Source of the DNA: Armigeres subalbatus
Taxonomy: Eukaryota; Arthropoda; Insecta; Diptera; Culicidae
Length of the DNA: 64,000 nucleotides
Assembly: GCF_024139115.2 (NCBI RefSeq)
Contig: NC_085140.1
Coordinates: forward strand, 421,984,283-422,048,282
Direction of reading: 5' to 3'
This document shows, one piece after another, positions 21,345 to 34,125 of the stretch. The notes under the pieces were generated by a model. It did not search any database. It saw only the letters and a program-made list of their open reading frames with translations, and was not told the origin of the DNA. The position numbers and the translations under genes are program-made. Each line of letters begins with the position of its first letter. The stretch's first letter is position 1.

Positions 21345-24300
21345 AAAGCTCTTTCGGAAATTCCTCAAGGAGTTACTTCGGGAAGTGCATCGAAATTCTT
21401 TCGGAAATTCCCTAAGGAATTCCTTTGGCAATACTAACTAGAATTTCTTAGGAAACATATCCATGGGTTCCATCCTAATTTCTTTCAGGAATTCCTTTGG
21501 ACATTCTCCTAGGCATTTCTTTGCAAATTTCTTCAATAACTTCATCCGAAATTTCTTCAAATAGTTATTATTTACTTTTCTTAAGAATTGACACGGAAAT
21601 TCCTCAAGGATTTTTTCAGGAGTACCTCAAGGAGTTACTTCTTGTATTTCTCTGAAACCTTTTTTGGAATTCCTTCACGAATTCTTTCAAAAGTCCTCTA
21701 GAAATTGCTTATAAACTTCCACCCGGAATTGCTTCATGGTATCCTCCAAGAAACCTATCGAAAGTAACATAGGAAATCCCTTCAGGAAATCCTTCGGAAA
21801 TTCCTCTAAAAATTATCGAAAATTCCTCCAGATGACCTGATAAACTTCCCTCAGGAACTGCCTCAAAAATTCTGCCTGGAATTCTTTCGGAAGTTCCTGA
21901 AGAAGCTACTTTTGTTTTTTGGAAATTCCTCCAGATACTGCATTGGACATTACTCCAGGAATTGCATTGGAAACTATTAAAGGAATTCGTTGCTTTGGAA
22001 TTTTTGTTTAAAATTTTCTCCTGGTGAAATTTCGAAGAAATTCTCGAAATTTACCCCTATAAAATCCTCGGGGAGTTCTTTTGGAAATTCTTTCATGAGT
22101 TTCATCAAAAAATTCTCCTTTGGAAATTTCATCAGAAATCCCGTCGAAAATCGCTTGGCAAATTTTCAAAGGATTCCCTTCAAGAAATTATTAAGAAATA
22201 CCTAATTCCACTACAAGCTCCTCCATGGAGTCTTTCCCAAATCTTCTAGGAATTTCTTAGAACATTTCTCCAGTCATTTTATCATGAATTTCTCTAATAA
22301 CTTCATCAGAAATTTCTCAATATGATGCTTATTTACTTTCCTCTAGAATAACCACGGAAATTCCTCCAGTAATTTTTGGGAAGTTCCTCAAGAAGTTCTT
22401 AAAATACCTCCAAAAATTCCTTTGAAAATTCCTCCGATTTTTTTTTCAACAATAGTTCTTGAAATTCTACCGGTAATTCTTCCAGAAAATACTCCATGGA
22501 TTATTTCCTAAATTCTCTCAACAACTCCGTTGCATATTAATCCAGATTTTTTTTCCAAAATTGTTCCAGAAATTCCTATTTTCAAACTATTTGTAAAAAT
22601 ATTTCTGGTAAAATTGCTGCTGGGAATTCTTTTAGAATTTCTTCCAGAGGAAGTTTCAAAGAAATTCCCGAAATTTATTGGGAAATTCATCCGCATATTC
22701 CTTTGAAATTTTTTCTCTTGGATTCCTTTCCAGGAATTTGTGAAAAAAAATCGTGGAGGAACTTCGAAATAAAAATTCCTTCCAAATTTCTTCCGGATAT
22801 TCCTTCGGAACTCCTCTTTGTAATTCCTTCGAAAATTTCTCCATTGGAAATTTCTGATCGGGGCAAAAATGATTGGGCAGGAATTCCAAAGGAAGTTTCC
22901 CTGAGGTTTAATAAAATAATCATCAGGAAGTCCTTTTGAATTTTATTCAAGGAATTGAATCAGAAATTGTCCAAGAAATTGTTGCGGAAGATCTTCAAAG
23001 AGTTACTTCGGATATTTCTCCAAAAAATCGTTCAGGAATTCCGCGGGATATTTCTTCCGAAATGTCTTCTAAAAATTCCTCCAAGATTTTCTCCCGGCAT
23101 TCCTTCGAAGATTCTTCAAGGAATATCATCGGAAATCGTTCCAAAAATTTCTAATTAAATCCCTATACGAGTACCATTGAAAATTTCTCCAAGAATTCCA
23201 TCGAAAATTTCTTGAATGAATTCATCCAGGAGTTCCTAGAGCAATTCCTCTCGAAATTCCTTTTAAGTTTCTTCCTCTGACAATTTAATAGAAATTCTTG
23301 GTAAAATTATCAAAATTAATTTCGGATAATTCAAGAATTTTCAATAAAATTCTTCTAGTAGCTTCAGATGTAACTTATTGAAGAACATCCGGAAGAATTC
23401 CTGAGGAAACTTCATAAAAAACGTCTATGGAATTCCTTGCGAAAATTCGGAAAGAATTCGTGGAAGAAGTTTCTAAAGTATTTATTGATGAATTTTGAAA
23501 AAAATATCTGGGGGAACTTCCACATGAATTCCTGGATTTTTTTTAAGACACTTTTTGAGGAACTTCCGAAAGAATTACTGCAGAAACTCGGAAAGATATT
23601 TCTGGAACAATTTCTCATGGAATTCGTGGAAGTATTTACAACGGAATTTGGTCACTTTGAGGAAGTCACGATATTCTTAGAAAAGGAATTCTCCAAAAAG
23701 ATTCTAGAGGAATTTCCTTTCAAGAGGATTTTCCAAAGTATTTTTGGAGGATCTTCCGAAGCAGTTTTTGGAGCAATTTACTGAGGCAATTCCTGGGTAA
23801 GTTCATAAGCAACATATGGAGGAATTTCCGAAAGAATTTTGGGAGTTTTTGAAAGAATTTCAAGAGGAGGTCTAAGAGATGAGCCAGCCCTGGACTGAAA
23901 ATTAGAATATTGGCTAAAAAAGATCGGGAGGAGTTTTCGAAGCAATTTCAGGTGGAATTTCTGGAAGAATTTTCGAAAAAAAATTCTGGAGAAATTTCCA
24001 AAAGAGTTTTTGGGGAAATTTTTGAGGCAATACCTGAGGGAAGTTCATAAGCAACATCTGAAACAATTTCTCACGGTATTCCTGGGGATATTTCCAAGGA
24101 ATGTAAAATAACAACATTGTTAATGACAACAACATTGTCCTCTCTTATAAATGTTCGGACAAACTCGACTCGCAATAAGCGTTTGTCCTAAACTGGAACA
24201 AAATAGGACAATGATCGCCTGCCACGCATTTTGAGAGGTAGTCGGTTTTTGATGATGTTTTTGGTTAAATAAGTATCAGTTATCAATGTTTAGACACAAA

Positions 24301-25035
24301 CTTAACCATCTGTTCACATAATTTGTGTTTTACTTCTGAAATATACAAGTTATCGCAGTTTGAAAAGTTCACAACAATTTCCTCTCCAAGTTTGTTGCAA
24401 AAAAAAAAAAATGGAACGCAGAGTTATCGCTATTCTCTTTTGTTGCTTGTTTTTTGTTTTTTCAGCGACATTTACATTCCTTGGATATTTCCAAAGAAAT
24501 TTTTGGAGGAATATGTGAGACAATTCCTGTGGTAAGTTCATGAGCAACATCTGAAATTTCCATCGTCCGATGGAACTCCTGGAGAAATGTTCGAGGGAAT
24601 TTCGGGAAGAATTCGCAATGGAATTCTTGGAGGAACTTCCGAAGGTATTTTCAATGAAATTTCTTCAAGAATTTTAGAAGGAATGCTGAGAAAAAATTCC
24701 GAAGGAACTTCTTGGGAAAGTTACCGAAGGAATTTTCTGTTCCCTATGGAATTTGTGGAGGAATTCCTGGGGAAATTTCCAAGGTTTCCTGAATAACTAC
24801 CGAAAAGATTCATGGAGGAGTTTCTGAGGCAATTCATGAGCAATTTTAGGAAGAATTTGCTTATGTATTTTGGAAAAAAATTCCGATGAAATTCCTGGAA
24901 GAATTATTTAATTTTCGTGGCAATTCTTGATGGAGGTTCATGAGCAACATGTGGAGCAAGTTCTGGATGGAAATTGAAAAGGAAGTTCCAAACGGAATAT
25001 CTAGAGGAATTTCTAATAAAACTCTTGCAGAAATA
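21345..25035. repeat. 3.7-kb decayed minisatellite (GGAATTCCT / GAAATTCCTC, ~24-bp period)
   Basis: The whole stretch is made of GGAATTCCTN, GAAGTTCCTC, AAATTTCTTC and AAGAATTTC blocks in both polarities: mainly TTCCTCAAGGA before about 23400 and mainly GGAATTTCTGGAGGA after it. The core equals the clean 24-bp unit at 49500-49720. More than a dozen frames of 60-115 codons (for example 22656-22889, 23437-23784) translate into K/F/E/S-rich or S/G-rich low-complexity peptides and are not genes. An unrelated 385-bp block interrupts it at 24098-24482. Confidence 0.8.
24098..24482. mobile_element. 385-bp insertion in the minisatellite
   Basis: Sequence unlike the array is bounded by inverted ends (GGAATGTAAA at the left, TTTACATTCC at the right) and by GGATATTTCCAA at 24086-24097 and 24483-24494. 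Because the array itself is repetitive, the 12-bp direct repeat could be coincidental. No coding capacity. Confidence 0.5.
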
Positions 25036-25039
25036 TCAG

Positions 25040-27355
25040 AGAAATTGAACCATTCTCCATCAAATGACAGTTTTTTCTACTGATGCCAAATAATCAATGT
25101 ATCGATTACGTCGAAATAACTGATGGCCCAAATATATTGTACCAAAACTCTGGCGCCGACAGTGTTCAAAATCACCTTCAAATTCAAAAAATTAATCCAC
25201 TCAAACCAGATTCGTACCAGTCACGTCGTGAATGAGAGGCCTCAGTCAAGACCTCGGATCTACGAGTGCTTCGTTATGTGTTGTGCTAAATGTGCGCAAA
25301 ACATGTTGCTGTTTTTTAATCACACATTTGTTGAATTTCTCTAAGTCCCAACCGTTAACAACAAGGCCAGTAAACGTCAAGAATAAGAAGATTTTTCCCC
25401 AGCAACCCAGCCCCCATCAGCTTTGTAACCGCGCATCTTACAGCACGGCTATGGAAGGTCCCCAAAGTTAACGCAAGTGTATGTGAAATAATAGAAATAG
25501 TGGAATCTATCTCGCTAAAGTTCTATTTCAACTTCACTTATGGTCATTTGTTCATAAAGCGCGAGAAAGGCACTAGCAATTAATCCCATAGGTGGATTAA
25601 TCCGGGTTTTAAAATTGACATTTCCTACGTCTATTCTGAACAAAGTTAAAAAAACAGACCATCAAATGCATTTAAACAAAAACGCCAATAATTAACCAAG
25701 CCGTCAATTTGACTACGTCACTAAAATTAGAAAGCAAGGGAACATAAATCTAAATGGAAATCATTGACCCATCTTGAGCATCGTCAATCGCTAGGCAGTA
25801 CCTAGGTGCAATTAAATTTGTACAATTAAAGCTCACTTCACTGTAGGACATCTGCCATTCCTATTCCACAAAATGCCATCCGATGGCGAGCCATTGTTTC
25901 CTCCTACCTATGGATTTAGGCAACAAGAGAGTGTAGAATTTACTCTTGGTTGATGATGCAATAAAAAGTATCCGAAAGTATCGAGTAGTTAAATTTGTAA
26001 TTAAATTCAATTTTAATGGCATTTTATTGATCCTACCTTCGAGTGAAAATACGAGCTGCAGCTTCCTCTCGTGTTTTTCGTTCATGACTTCAGAAAGCGA
26101 TTATTCTCTCGTTTCCCTCGTTAATATCTTTCCCCTCGAGGCCAAAATTGTCGCGACAGCATCCGATTGTACTCGGTATTTAAAGGTTTTGTTTCTTACA
26201 CGTTTCTAATCACCTTTCCTGTCCGCCTTCCCATACCTCTGCCGCTAGGTTGGCACCGAAGACAACATTAAATTCGATCCATCATCTTCTCTATGATCAG
26301 TCTGAGCCGGCCGAACGCCCCTCCTGCGCGGCGTCTATCCACGAGTCGGTCGGTCCACCAAGACTGCGTTCTTCGGGGGTCCAATCAGGGTAGATAGATC
26401 TTTACTTCATTACGTACATGTCGAAAATGGACAAATGTAGAAAAAATGAACAGAAGAATACCCAGTCCATGAGAGAAAAGTACTTGTCACTCAATCTCTT
26501 TCACTTCAATCTCACATAGCTGCTGGCTGCTGCTTAGGCGGTCCACAGGTATCGGGTCCGTCTAACGATGGAGACTTGCCAGAAGAAAATCTCCCTCCCG
26601 AATCAAACCAGCTTCAACCCATCCATCCCAACATGAAAGTAGAAGAATGTTGTTGGTTTGCCTTCTGTGAGCGGACACCGGCGAAGAAGAGGACCGGCAC
26701 AACAATTTAAATCCAACCGAAAACAACCAACGCATCACCCGCTCACGGGTGGAGAGATATTTAAAAACAATCCCCTCGTATGACCACCAATAAATATCCG
26801 ACATTAAAATTACCTCGGAGCCACGGATTGAAAAAACATAAATGATAGAATGTGGTCTGTGCGGTTCGGCGGGGGCAATGGACGGAAGGGTCCGGTCCGA
26901 GCGAATTCGGGCGATGAGCGTAGTTAGGTGGATCATTGCTGGGACCATAGAGAGGAATGCAGGAACGGCGCTGAGTTTGGTTTGACTTAGTTGTGGTTTT
27001 AATGAAGAAAGGTAAAACAGATCGATCGTAATTTAATCGTTACTCCTTTTTTGTCGTTATGTGTTCCGTTCGTCATCTGTCTTGGGTAGGGTTAGACGAA
27101 TGACAAAATATATGAAGATTGTTGTACTTAGATTACTCCGTGCTGACATTTTTGTTCAATAACGTAGATAGATACCTTTGAGCGGATGCGTTGCCAGGTC
27201 CGATGTTTCCATGTAGACGACTGTTACTTTAATGAAAGTATGAAGATTTTATGACATCCAATCCTAAAATTTACATAAATAAAGATAATAAAATGCTAAA
27301 ATACTTTCATAGCTCTTTAAAACGATGCTGTTTCAAAAACTATACTTTTTTCACT
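25040..27355. other. non-coding stretch; partial repeat at 25555-25615
   Basis: At 25555-25615 there is only the closing part of the CTCGTAC repeat (GCGAGAAAGGCACTAGC, GGTGGATTAATCCGGG). Positions 26220-26960 are GC-balanced and contain a 128-codon minus frame (26562-26948), but it has no recognisable domain, so I leave it uncalled. The rest is AT-rich. Confidence 0.5.
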
Positions 27356-27360
27356 AGTTT

Positions 27361-27634
27361 ATCGATTTTATATTATTGGTGAGCGTAGATTTGCCAATCC
27401 GGAGATGGAGAGTTCGATTCTTGGGTCCGGTCTAGAATGTTTTCGGATTTGTTTTCGACTCCTTGGGCATAGTGTATCCATTGTACTTGCCATACAAGAT
27501 ACATACTTATGTAATGGCGGGCATAGAAATGCTTTCAATTAATAACTGAGGAAATTCTAATAGAATATTAAGTTGAAAAGCAGGCCAAGTTTCAGTTGGA
27601 ATGTAGAGCCATTGAAGCAGAATAAGAAGAAGAT
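27361..27634 (+). mobile_element. tRNA-derived SINE, diverged Feilai-like copy
   Basis: A B-box-like GAGTTCGATTCTTGG is followed by body landmarks shared with the two SINEs at 42348-42611 and 54189-54481: GACTCCTTGGGCATA, AATTAATAACTGAGGAA and a 3' end AATAAGAAGAAGA. The A box region is too decayed to be functional. The family name is an inference from memory of mosquito SINEs. Confidence 0.65.
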
Positions 27635-27659
27635 TGCAAATTAATGAAATTCGTCTAGG

Positions 27660-27930
27660 AATTACTTAGAAATTTAATTGGGAAAGGAATTCATTGAATT
27701 TTTTTTTTGTATTTTTTTGGGAATGTTTCTTGCAATTGCTCGAAAAATTCTTTGGACTTTTTTTTCCAAGACCTTCTTGGAAATTCCTCCAAGAATATTT
27801 TGGAAAGTTCATCTAGAGTTCTTCCGGAAGTACGTTGAGGAATTTTCTGTGGAAATCCTCCAGAAGTTCCTTCAACATTCCTTCAAAAATTTCTTCAGTA
27901 ATTCCTGTCAATCGAAAATATTTCTGAGCT
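27660..27930. repeat. short minisatellite block (TTCCTCCAAGAA type)
   Basis: Same degenerate GGAATTC / TTCCTTCAA / AAATTTC units as the 21-25 kb array. The frame at 27678-27995 is its translation. Confidence 0.6.
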
Positions 27931-27959
27931 TTTGGAAAATTTGTGACAGAAATGATATA

Positions 27960-29000
27960 TCTGAAGCACTTACGCTCTTTTATTTCAAACAATAGACGTT
28001 TAAAACCATATTAACATAATTACACGGCGCAAACTACACAAGACGATCAGACCTGCCCGATAGCCGCTAGTTAAAAGGCAATTTTTCTTCCATCAAACAT
28101 TCGCTTAAAAATAATTGAAGTCCATTCCATGAACGCACTTCTTACTGATGTTTGTTGCTGTCTGTCCATTTTCTCCTCGTAAGCGAGCCCACCTCGTCGC
28201 CCTGTAGCGGAACGCTCTTTCCTAGTTCGCTGGAGGACGTCTTTTAACCGCCAAGTCATTATTAGCTTCGGCTCGGACTGCCTCGGCTGCTTCTCTATAT
28301 AACATTTCGGCTATGACTCTCACATTTATATCAATTACCCCATGCTACCGATACCGTTTTTAAAACGTCCTCCCGATTCCCCGCGGTTTCCTCTGGTCCC
28401 AGCCAATGACGTCCTATATTGTACTGTATTTTCCTTTCTTTGAACTGTTCATCATCATGCAGACATTACTGTAGTTCATTTGGCCAAAATATTAATATTG
28501 ATTATATAAATTGAGCATGCCATTTCATTCAACATATGTGTTACAATTTACATTATTTTTTTCACTTGAACTGTTGGCGAACAAATGTTTTTGACAATGC
28601 TTTGGGTATTAAAGCATATTTACGTTAATAACTACTTTATTATTTGTTTTCTGAATATGAAACTGTTCTAACTGATTCAAACTGAAGCAAAAATAGAATT
28701 ATTAAAAACTCTTCGACTCAAACTTTCTGGGAGCATGAGTAGTAAAAAATCAAGTGAAAAATAGCAGGAGAACGATCTTAAGTAAAAACTCATGCAATAT
28801 TATTTTTCAGTTACTCAGACATTTATTTTTTGTTTTTTTAATTTTTGCCGTTGAATTTCCAATATTTTAGTCTTGCTTCATATCGTCATAACCATTTCGT
28901 AATTTTATTGTTCATCATTCGATGTATTATGTAGTATGAAGTTTACACTTGCATGAAAAAAGTTGAACTTTAAATATTTGAACTTGTGCACAAACACAAA
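27960..29000. other. non-coding; GC-balanced island at 28020-28420
   Basis: The island contains a 62-codon minus frame rich in R, K and Q (28071-28259), with no family I recognise. The remainder is AT-rich and featureless. Confidence 0.4.
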
Positions 29001-29266
29001 TATTTATGGTCAATCGAACCACAGTGCATCGCCACCGGGGCCGCGACCAGACTAGCCAAGAAGCCGCGACTGAAAAATGGCCTTTCCTACCGGTCAAACT
29101 TCATGTTTTGATTTTTTTTTCACCAATCACTCCTTGCCGCTTGTTCCAAACCGATGACGACGTTCCGTCGCTGGCACGGAGAGGAAAGAAAGTCGGGACG
29201 CAAGAGGCGCGAGAAAAATGGCTGTCAATTTGTCTAAAGCCTTTTGCCCCCGCGCGTTCCCGCATT

Positions 29267-29385
29267 ATGGATGGGTCTTGCCGCGCCTGTTGCCTGGTGG
29301 CTATGCTTCTGGTAGGCAGTTTGGTCCGCGCAAATTGGGCCTATCATGCGCCCACCGGCCGCTTGCCGTATTGTTGGCTCGATGA
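29267..29385 (+). CDS. candidate first coding exon of a secreted protein (partial)
   Basis: The ATG at 29267 has a good context (A at -3, G at +4). It opens MDGSCRACCL VAMLLVGSLV RA, a textbook signal peptide with a short polar start, a 14-residue hydrophobic core, and V-R-A before the predicted cleavage after residue 22. It is followed by NWAYHAPTGRLPYCWLDE. The frame then meets TGA at 29387, but GTGAGT, a near-consensus splice donor, begins at 29386, so the exon probably ends at 29385 with two bases of a split codon. The segment about 29000-29520 is GC- and CpG-rich relative to its flanks. The upstream 87 codons stay open in frame but look like 5' UTR. I do not recognise the protein; a neuropeptide precursor or other cysteine-rich secreted protein is possible. 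The mosaic of TEs downstream would be intron. Confidence 0.45.
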
Positions 29386-30126
29386 GTGAGTGGGTCTGCA
29401 AGTGCTTTATAACTAGCTTCCATTTACCTACTCGCCGTCTGCGTCCGGGGAGCGAGGAGTAGCCGATCTTCGTTGACCGGATCGTCCCCTAATAACCGAG
29501 TGGGATAGAGGCGAAGAAAGGCATTTCTAATCGTAGTTCATCCGACGCATGATTTATGATTCGAGATAGTAATATTGCGAGAATTTTCAAAAGTAGGTGA
29601 ACATTTTCTGTAAATTGTATTTTATGTAGGTTGATTCCTCATCGATTTGTTGCTCTAAGCTTTTTTTTAGACCAAATACTTTCTTTAACGGGGCACGGCA
29701 AATGCTGGGTACAGCGTACCATTGGTACTTCGCGTACCTGAAGGAATAAAATAGACCCCATCTCGCGGTCCTTAGCCTCTTACCCAGCAACTCCGATCCC
29801 TACCTCCCCGCGGTGCTGGCCGGGATACGAGCAACCTTAGGGAAGATCGGGTAACCAACCCCGGTGGGAACAATGGTCGTATGCTGACAGGGAAGGGGGG
29901 GGTTTGCTCCTCTCCGGAGGTGCAAATCTTATTGAGCGTCTGTTCTCCATGTCAGGATCGGCTCACAACAGCGTCTGTTCTCCATGTTAGGGGCGGCTGA
30001 TCATCGTCCGAGTGCCAGCGAGGGACTCTAAGTGAAACTGTGCACCATGGTCCACCGAAAATAAGGAGGAATGGTCCTCCGGAAATTTAGGGGGTTTGGT
30101 GTCAGGCCCTGCAAGCCAGCCTTTAA

Positions 30127-31011
30127 AAAACATATGCAACGAACAATCAACAAGAGAGTACGGACCGGAACCATCGGCGAAGACCACTGCGACGAAAAGG
30201 GACTAGCGATTGGAAACTCGGTTCGTGGAACTGCAAATCTCTCAACTTCATCGGGAGCACACGCATACTCGCCGATGTGCTCAAGGACCGTGGATTCGGC
30301 ATCGTAGCGCTGCAGGAGGTTTGTTGGAAGGGATCAATGGTGCGAACGTTTAGAGGTAATCATACCATCTACCAGAGCTGCGGCAACACACACGAGCTGG
30401 GAACAGCTTTCATAGTGATGGGCGATATGCAAAGGCGCGTGATCGGGTGGTGGCCGATCAATGAAAGAATGTGCAGATTGAGGATCAAAGGCCGGTTCTT
30501 TAACTTCAGCATAATCAACGTCCATAGCCCACACTCCGGAAGCACTGATGATGATAAGGACGCATTCTACGCGCAGCTGGAACGTGAGTACGACAGCTGC
30601 CCAAGCCACGACGTCAAAATCATCATAGGAGATTTGAACGCTCTGATTGGCCAAGAGGAGGAGTTTAGACCGACTATTGGAAAGTTCAGCGCTCACCGGC
30701 TGACGAACGAAAACGGCCTACGACTAATTGATTTCGCCGCCTCCAAGAATATGGCCATTCGCAGCACCTACTTCCAACACAGCCTCCCGTATCGGTTCAC
30801 CTGGAGATCACCACTGCAGACAGAATCACAAATCGACCACGTTCTGATTGATGGACGGCACTTCTCCGACATTATCGACGTCAGGACATATCATGGCGCT
30901 AACATCGACTCTGACCACTATCTGGTGATGGTTAAACTGCGCCCAAAACTATCCGTCATGAACAATGTTCGGTACAGACGACCGCCGCGGCCTAGAGCGA
31001 CTTTAGCAACC
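30127..31011 (+). pseudogene. APE endonuclease region of RTE element 2
   Basis: This frame stays open from 30127 (after a TAA at 30124) to about 31005; the first ATG is at 30277, inside the domain. Catalytic motifs are visible in order: SWNCKSLN (Asn), LQEVCWKG (Glu), IIIGDLNALIGQ (Asp and Asn), SQIDHVLIDGRHFSDIIDVRT, and ANIDSDHYLVMV (terminal Asp-His). Unlike element 1, all catalytic residues are kept. A frameshift near 31005 sends the linker (PDVSTAYAQYLETALPEEGEL) into another frame. Confidence 0.92.
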
Positions 31012-32251
31012 TGATGTCTCCACTGCATACGCGCAGTATCTCGAGACAGCGTTGCCGGAAGAGGGTGAGCTCGATGGGGCCCCTCTTGAGGACTGCTGGA
31101 ATACAGTTAAAGCAGCCATTAACGACGCAGCGGAGAACAACGTCGGGTATATGGGACGAAGTCGACGGAACGATTGGTTCGACGAAGAGTGCAGACAGAT
31201 TCTGGAGGAGAAGGACGCAGCGCGGGCGGTCGCGCTGCAGCAAGGTACCCGGCAGAACGTGGAACGTTCTAGACGGAAGCGGAGACATTTTCAGGAGGAA
31301 AAACGCCGCCTGGAAGAAGCGGAGTGCGAGGAGATGGAACAGCTGTCCCGCTCTCAAGAAACACGCAAGTTCTATCAGATGCTCAACGCATCCCGCAAAG
31401 GCTTCGTGCCGCGAGCCGAAATATGCAGGGATAAGGAGCTTCTTGACGGACGAACGTGTGGTGATCGAAAGGTGGAAGCAGCACTACGAGGAACATTTGA
31501 ATGGCGCTGAGAGTACAGGCAGTGAAAGTCAAGGCAGCGGAGGAGATGACTACGTCAGGTCAGCAGACGATGGAAGCCAACCAGCCCCCACCTTGAGGGA
31601 AGGTAAGGATGCCATCGAACAGCTAAAGACCAATAAAGCAGCTGGTAAGGATGGCATCGGAGCTGTGCTCATCAAGATGGGCCCGGAAAAGCTAGCCACT
31701 TGCCTGCACAAATTGATAGTCAGAATCTGGGAAACTGAACAGCTACCGGAGGAGTGGAAGGAAGGGGTTATATGCCCCATCTACAAGAAAGGCGACAAAC
31801 TGGAGTGTGAGAACTTTCGAGCGATCACCATCCTTAATGCCGCCTACAAAGTGATGAGTTCGAATGAGTTCGTGGGAAGTTTTCAAGCCGGCTTCGTTGA
31901 CGGCCGCTCGACAACGGATTAGATCTTTACTGTACGGCAAATCCTCCAAAAATGCCGTGAATACCAGGTCCCAACGCACCATCTGCTCGTTGATTTCAAG
32001 GCGGCATATGACAGTATAGACCGCGTAGAGCTATGGGAAATTATGGACGAGAACAGATTGATCAATGCAACGGTGGCTGGTGTGCAAAACTGTGTGAAGA
32101 TTTCGGGCGAACACTCCAGTTCATTCGAATCGCGCCGGGGACTAAGACAAGGTGATGGACTTTCATGCCTGTTGTTCAACATTGCGCTAGAAGGTGTCAT
32201 GCGGAGAGCCGGGTATAACAGCCGGGGTACGATTTTCAACAAATCCAGTCA

Positions 32252-32533
32252 CCTGTCATAAGACGAGTTTAAACAATCCCATTGAATTCCACCACTTAAT
32301 TGTATCCTGACAGATACGTATTTCGACCTCAACAGTAAGGCCGTCTTCAGTGTCTTGTACTTGACTCGACCAAGTCGAGTCAAGTACAAGACACTGAAGA
32401 CGGCCTTACTGTTGAGGTCGAAATACGTATCTGTCAGGATACAATTAAGTGGTGGAATTCAATGGGATTGTTTAAACTCGTCTTATGACAGGTGAAAACA
32501 TTCCACTAAAAAGCTCAAAATAATTTTCTTATC
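32252..32533 (+). mobile_element. 282-bp foldback element with 3' tail and 11-bp duplication
   Basis: AAATCCAGTCA stands at 32241-32251 and 32534-32544. Joining across one copy restores the RT frame FNKSSQFICFADD, so this is a precise insertion. The element opens with arms of about 115 bp forming a near-perfect palindrome (CCTGTCATAAGACGAGTTTA through CTTGACTCGACCAAGTCGAG and back). Unusually, 39 bases of unpaired tail (32495-32533, ACATTCCACTAAAAAGCTC, ending TTCTTATC) follow the right arm. The same tail is present in the copy ending at 54533, so it belongs to the family. Confidence 0.88.
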
Positions 32534-33083
32534 AAATCCAGTCAATTTATTTGTTTCGCGGATGACATGGACATTGTCGGCCGAACATCTGCAAAGGTGG
32601 CAGAACTGTACACCCGCCTGAAACGTGAAGCAACAAAAGTTGGACTAGTGGTGAATGCGTCAAAGACAAAGTACATGCTTGTGGGCGAAACCGAGCGCGA
32701 CAGGGCACGCCTGGGAAGCAGTGTTACGATAGACGGGGATACCTTCGAGGTGGTCGAGGAATTCGTCTACCTCGGATCCTTGCTAACGGCTGAAATGAAA
32801 TACGAAGGCGCATCATCTGTGGAAGTCGGGCCTACTACGGGCTCCAGAAGAAACTGCGGTCAAAAAAGATTCGACCCCGCACCAAATGTGTCATGTACAA
32901 GACGTTAATAAGACCGGTTGTCCTCTACGGACATGAAACATGGACAATGCTCGAGGAGGACTTGCAGGCACTCGGAGTATTCGAGAGACCGGTGCTTAGG
33001 ACCATCTTTGGCGGTGTGCAAGAAGACGGTGTGTGGCGGCGAAGAATGAACCACGAGTTCGCCCAGCTCTACGGCGAACCCAG

Positions 33084-34125
33084 GGGTGGCATTGCGCATC
33101 TCGATTCGAACGAAATTCTATCGAGTCGAACATGTTTGGCATTACGGATTTCGTTTCCATCTCGAAAGCCACTCATCGTTCGAGTATGCTCGAGGAGGTA
33201 CAAGAATAACGAGATGTTTTGGCATTATGGATGCTCGATAGCACACTGGAAAACGACTCAAGTCGAATGAAAAACACTCGTCACCTTTATAGCTTTCGAA
33301 TTTTGTTCGAGAGACATTTCTTGCTGAAAGTTTTTAATTAAATTTAATATTATTTCTCTATGGGAAGATAATAAATGTTTCATTTTTGTATTTTATCGAA
33401 ATCCGCGTAAAAAAGACTTCAACTAAAATAGTTTTTTTTTTACCGTTTTCACGTATTTCTTGACGCTTTCGATAAACCGCGTGAAAAAGCTATGGGGAAA
33501 ATCTACGTAAAAATAGTTGCGTTAAATAAATAAAACGTATGAGAGATGGCCCAAGTGAATTTAAGTAAAACACATGGAAACATTAAAGTAATTTATTATC
33601 AAATCCTTCATTAGTATTACATTATTTAGCATAAAAACGAACAAACATAAAACTTATAGTTTGTGTCGTAACAATATCTCAATGTACAAAACATATCGTA
33701 TCGGCATAATGTTTCAATCGGTTGCAACTGCTCAATAAATAATATTGCTTTTTAAAGTCATTGATCACAATTTGCTTATTTATAAATGAACTGCCAGTTC
33801 ATGCCCTGAAGAATGCCTTTCCTACAGGCAACATGCTACACGCAGATAAAATTACTCTTATTCTCTCTGTTTACTCGCATTCGCCATGCGCTGAAGGTTG
33901 TCTCTCCAGCGGGCGACATACTAAACACGGAGACAGCTATCTCTTATTCTCTCTGTTTACATTTTGTTTGACAGAACATACTCGATTGAGCTAGTACACC
34001 ACTATTCGAAATCTTGTACTGCGATTGAATGAAGTCGAACGCAATACATAATGTCGCAGTTTTTTCGAATCGAATGCAAAAACGTACGAATCGAGTGATT
34101 CGATTCAAGATGCGCAATGCCACCC
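33084..34125. mobile_element. 1042-bp non-autonomous TIR element in RTE element 2
   Basis: Ends GGGTGGCATTGCGCATCTCG and its complement ending GCAATGCCACCC are flanked by CAG (33081-33083, 34126-34128). Removing it with one CAG rejoins the RTE frame GEPSIQKVAEAGRL. A 3-bp duplication and G-rich termini would suit a PIF/Harbinger-type element, but the C/G run at the junction leaves the duplication length uncertain by one or two bases. Inside are TCGAA-rich subterminal repeats (GATTCGAACG, GTCGAACATG, CTCGAAAGCC) and AT-rich filler. No transposase frame. Confidence 0.8.

Noticed and set aside
22656..23784. Cluster of frames of 60-115 codons on both strands.
   Set aside because: All translate the GGAATTCCT minisatellite; K/F/E or S/G low-complexity peptides appear in every frame.
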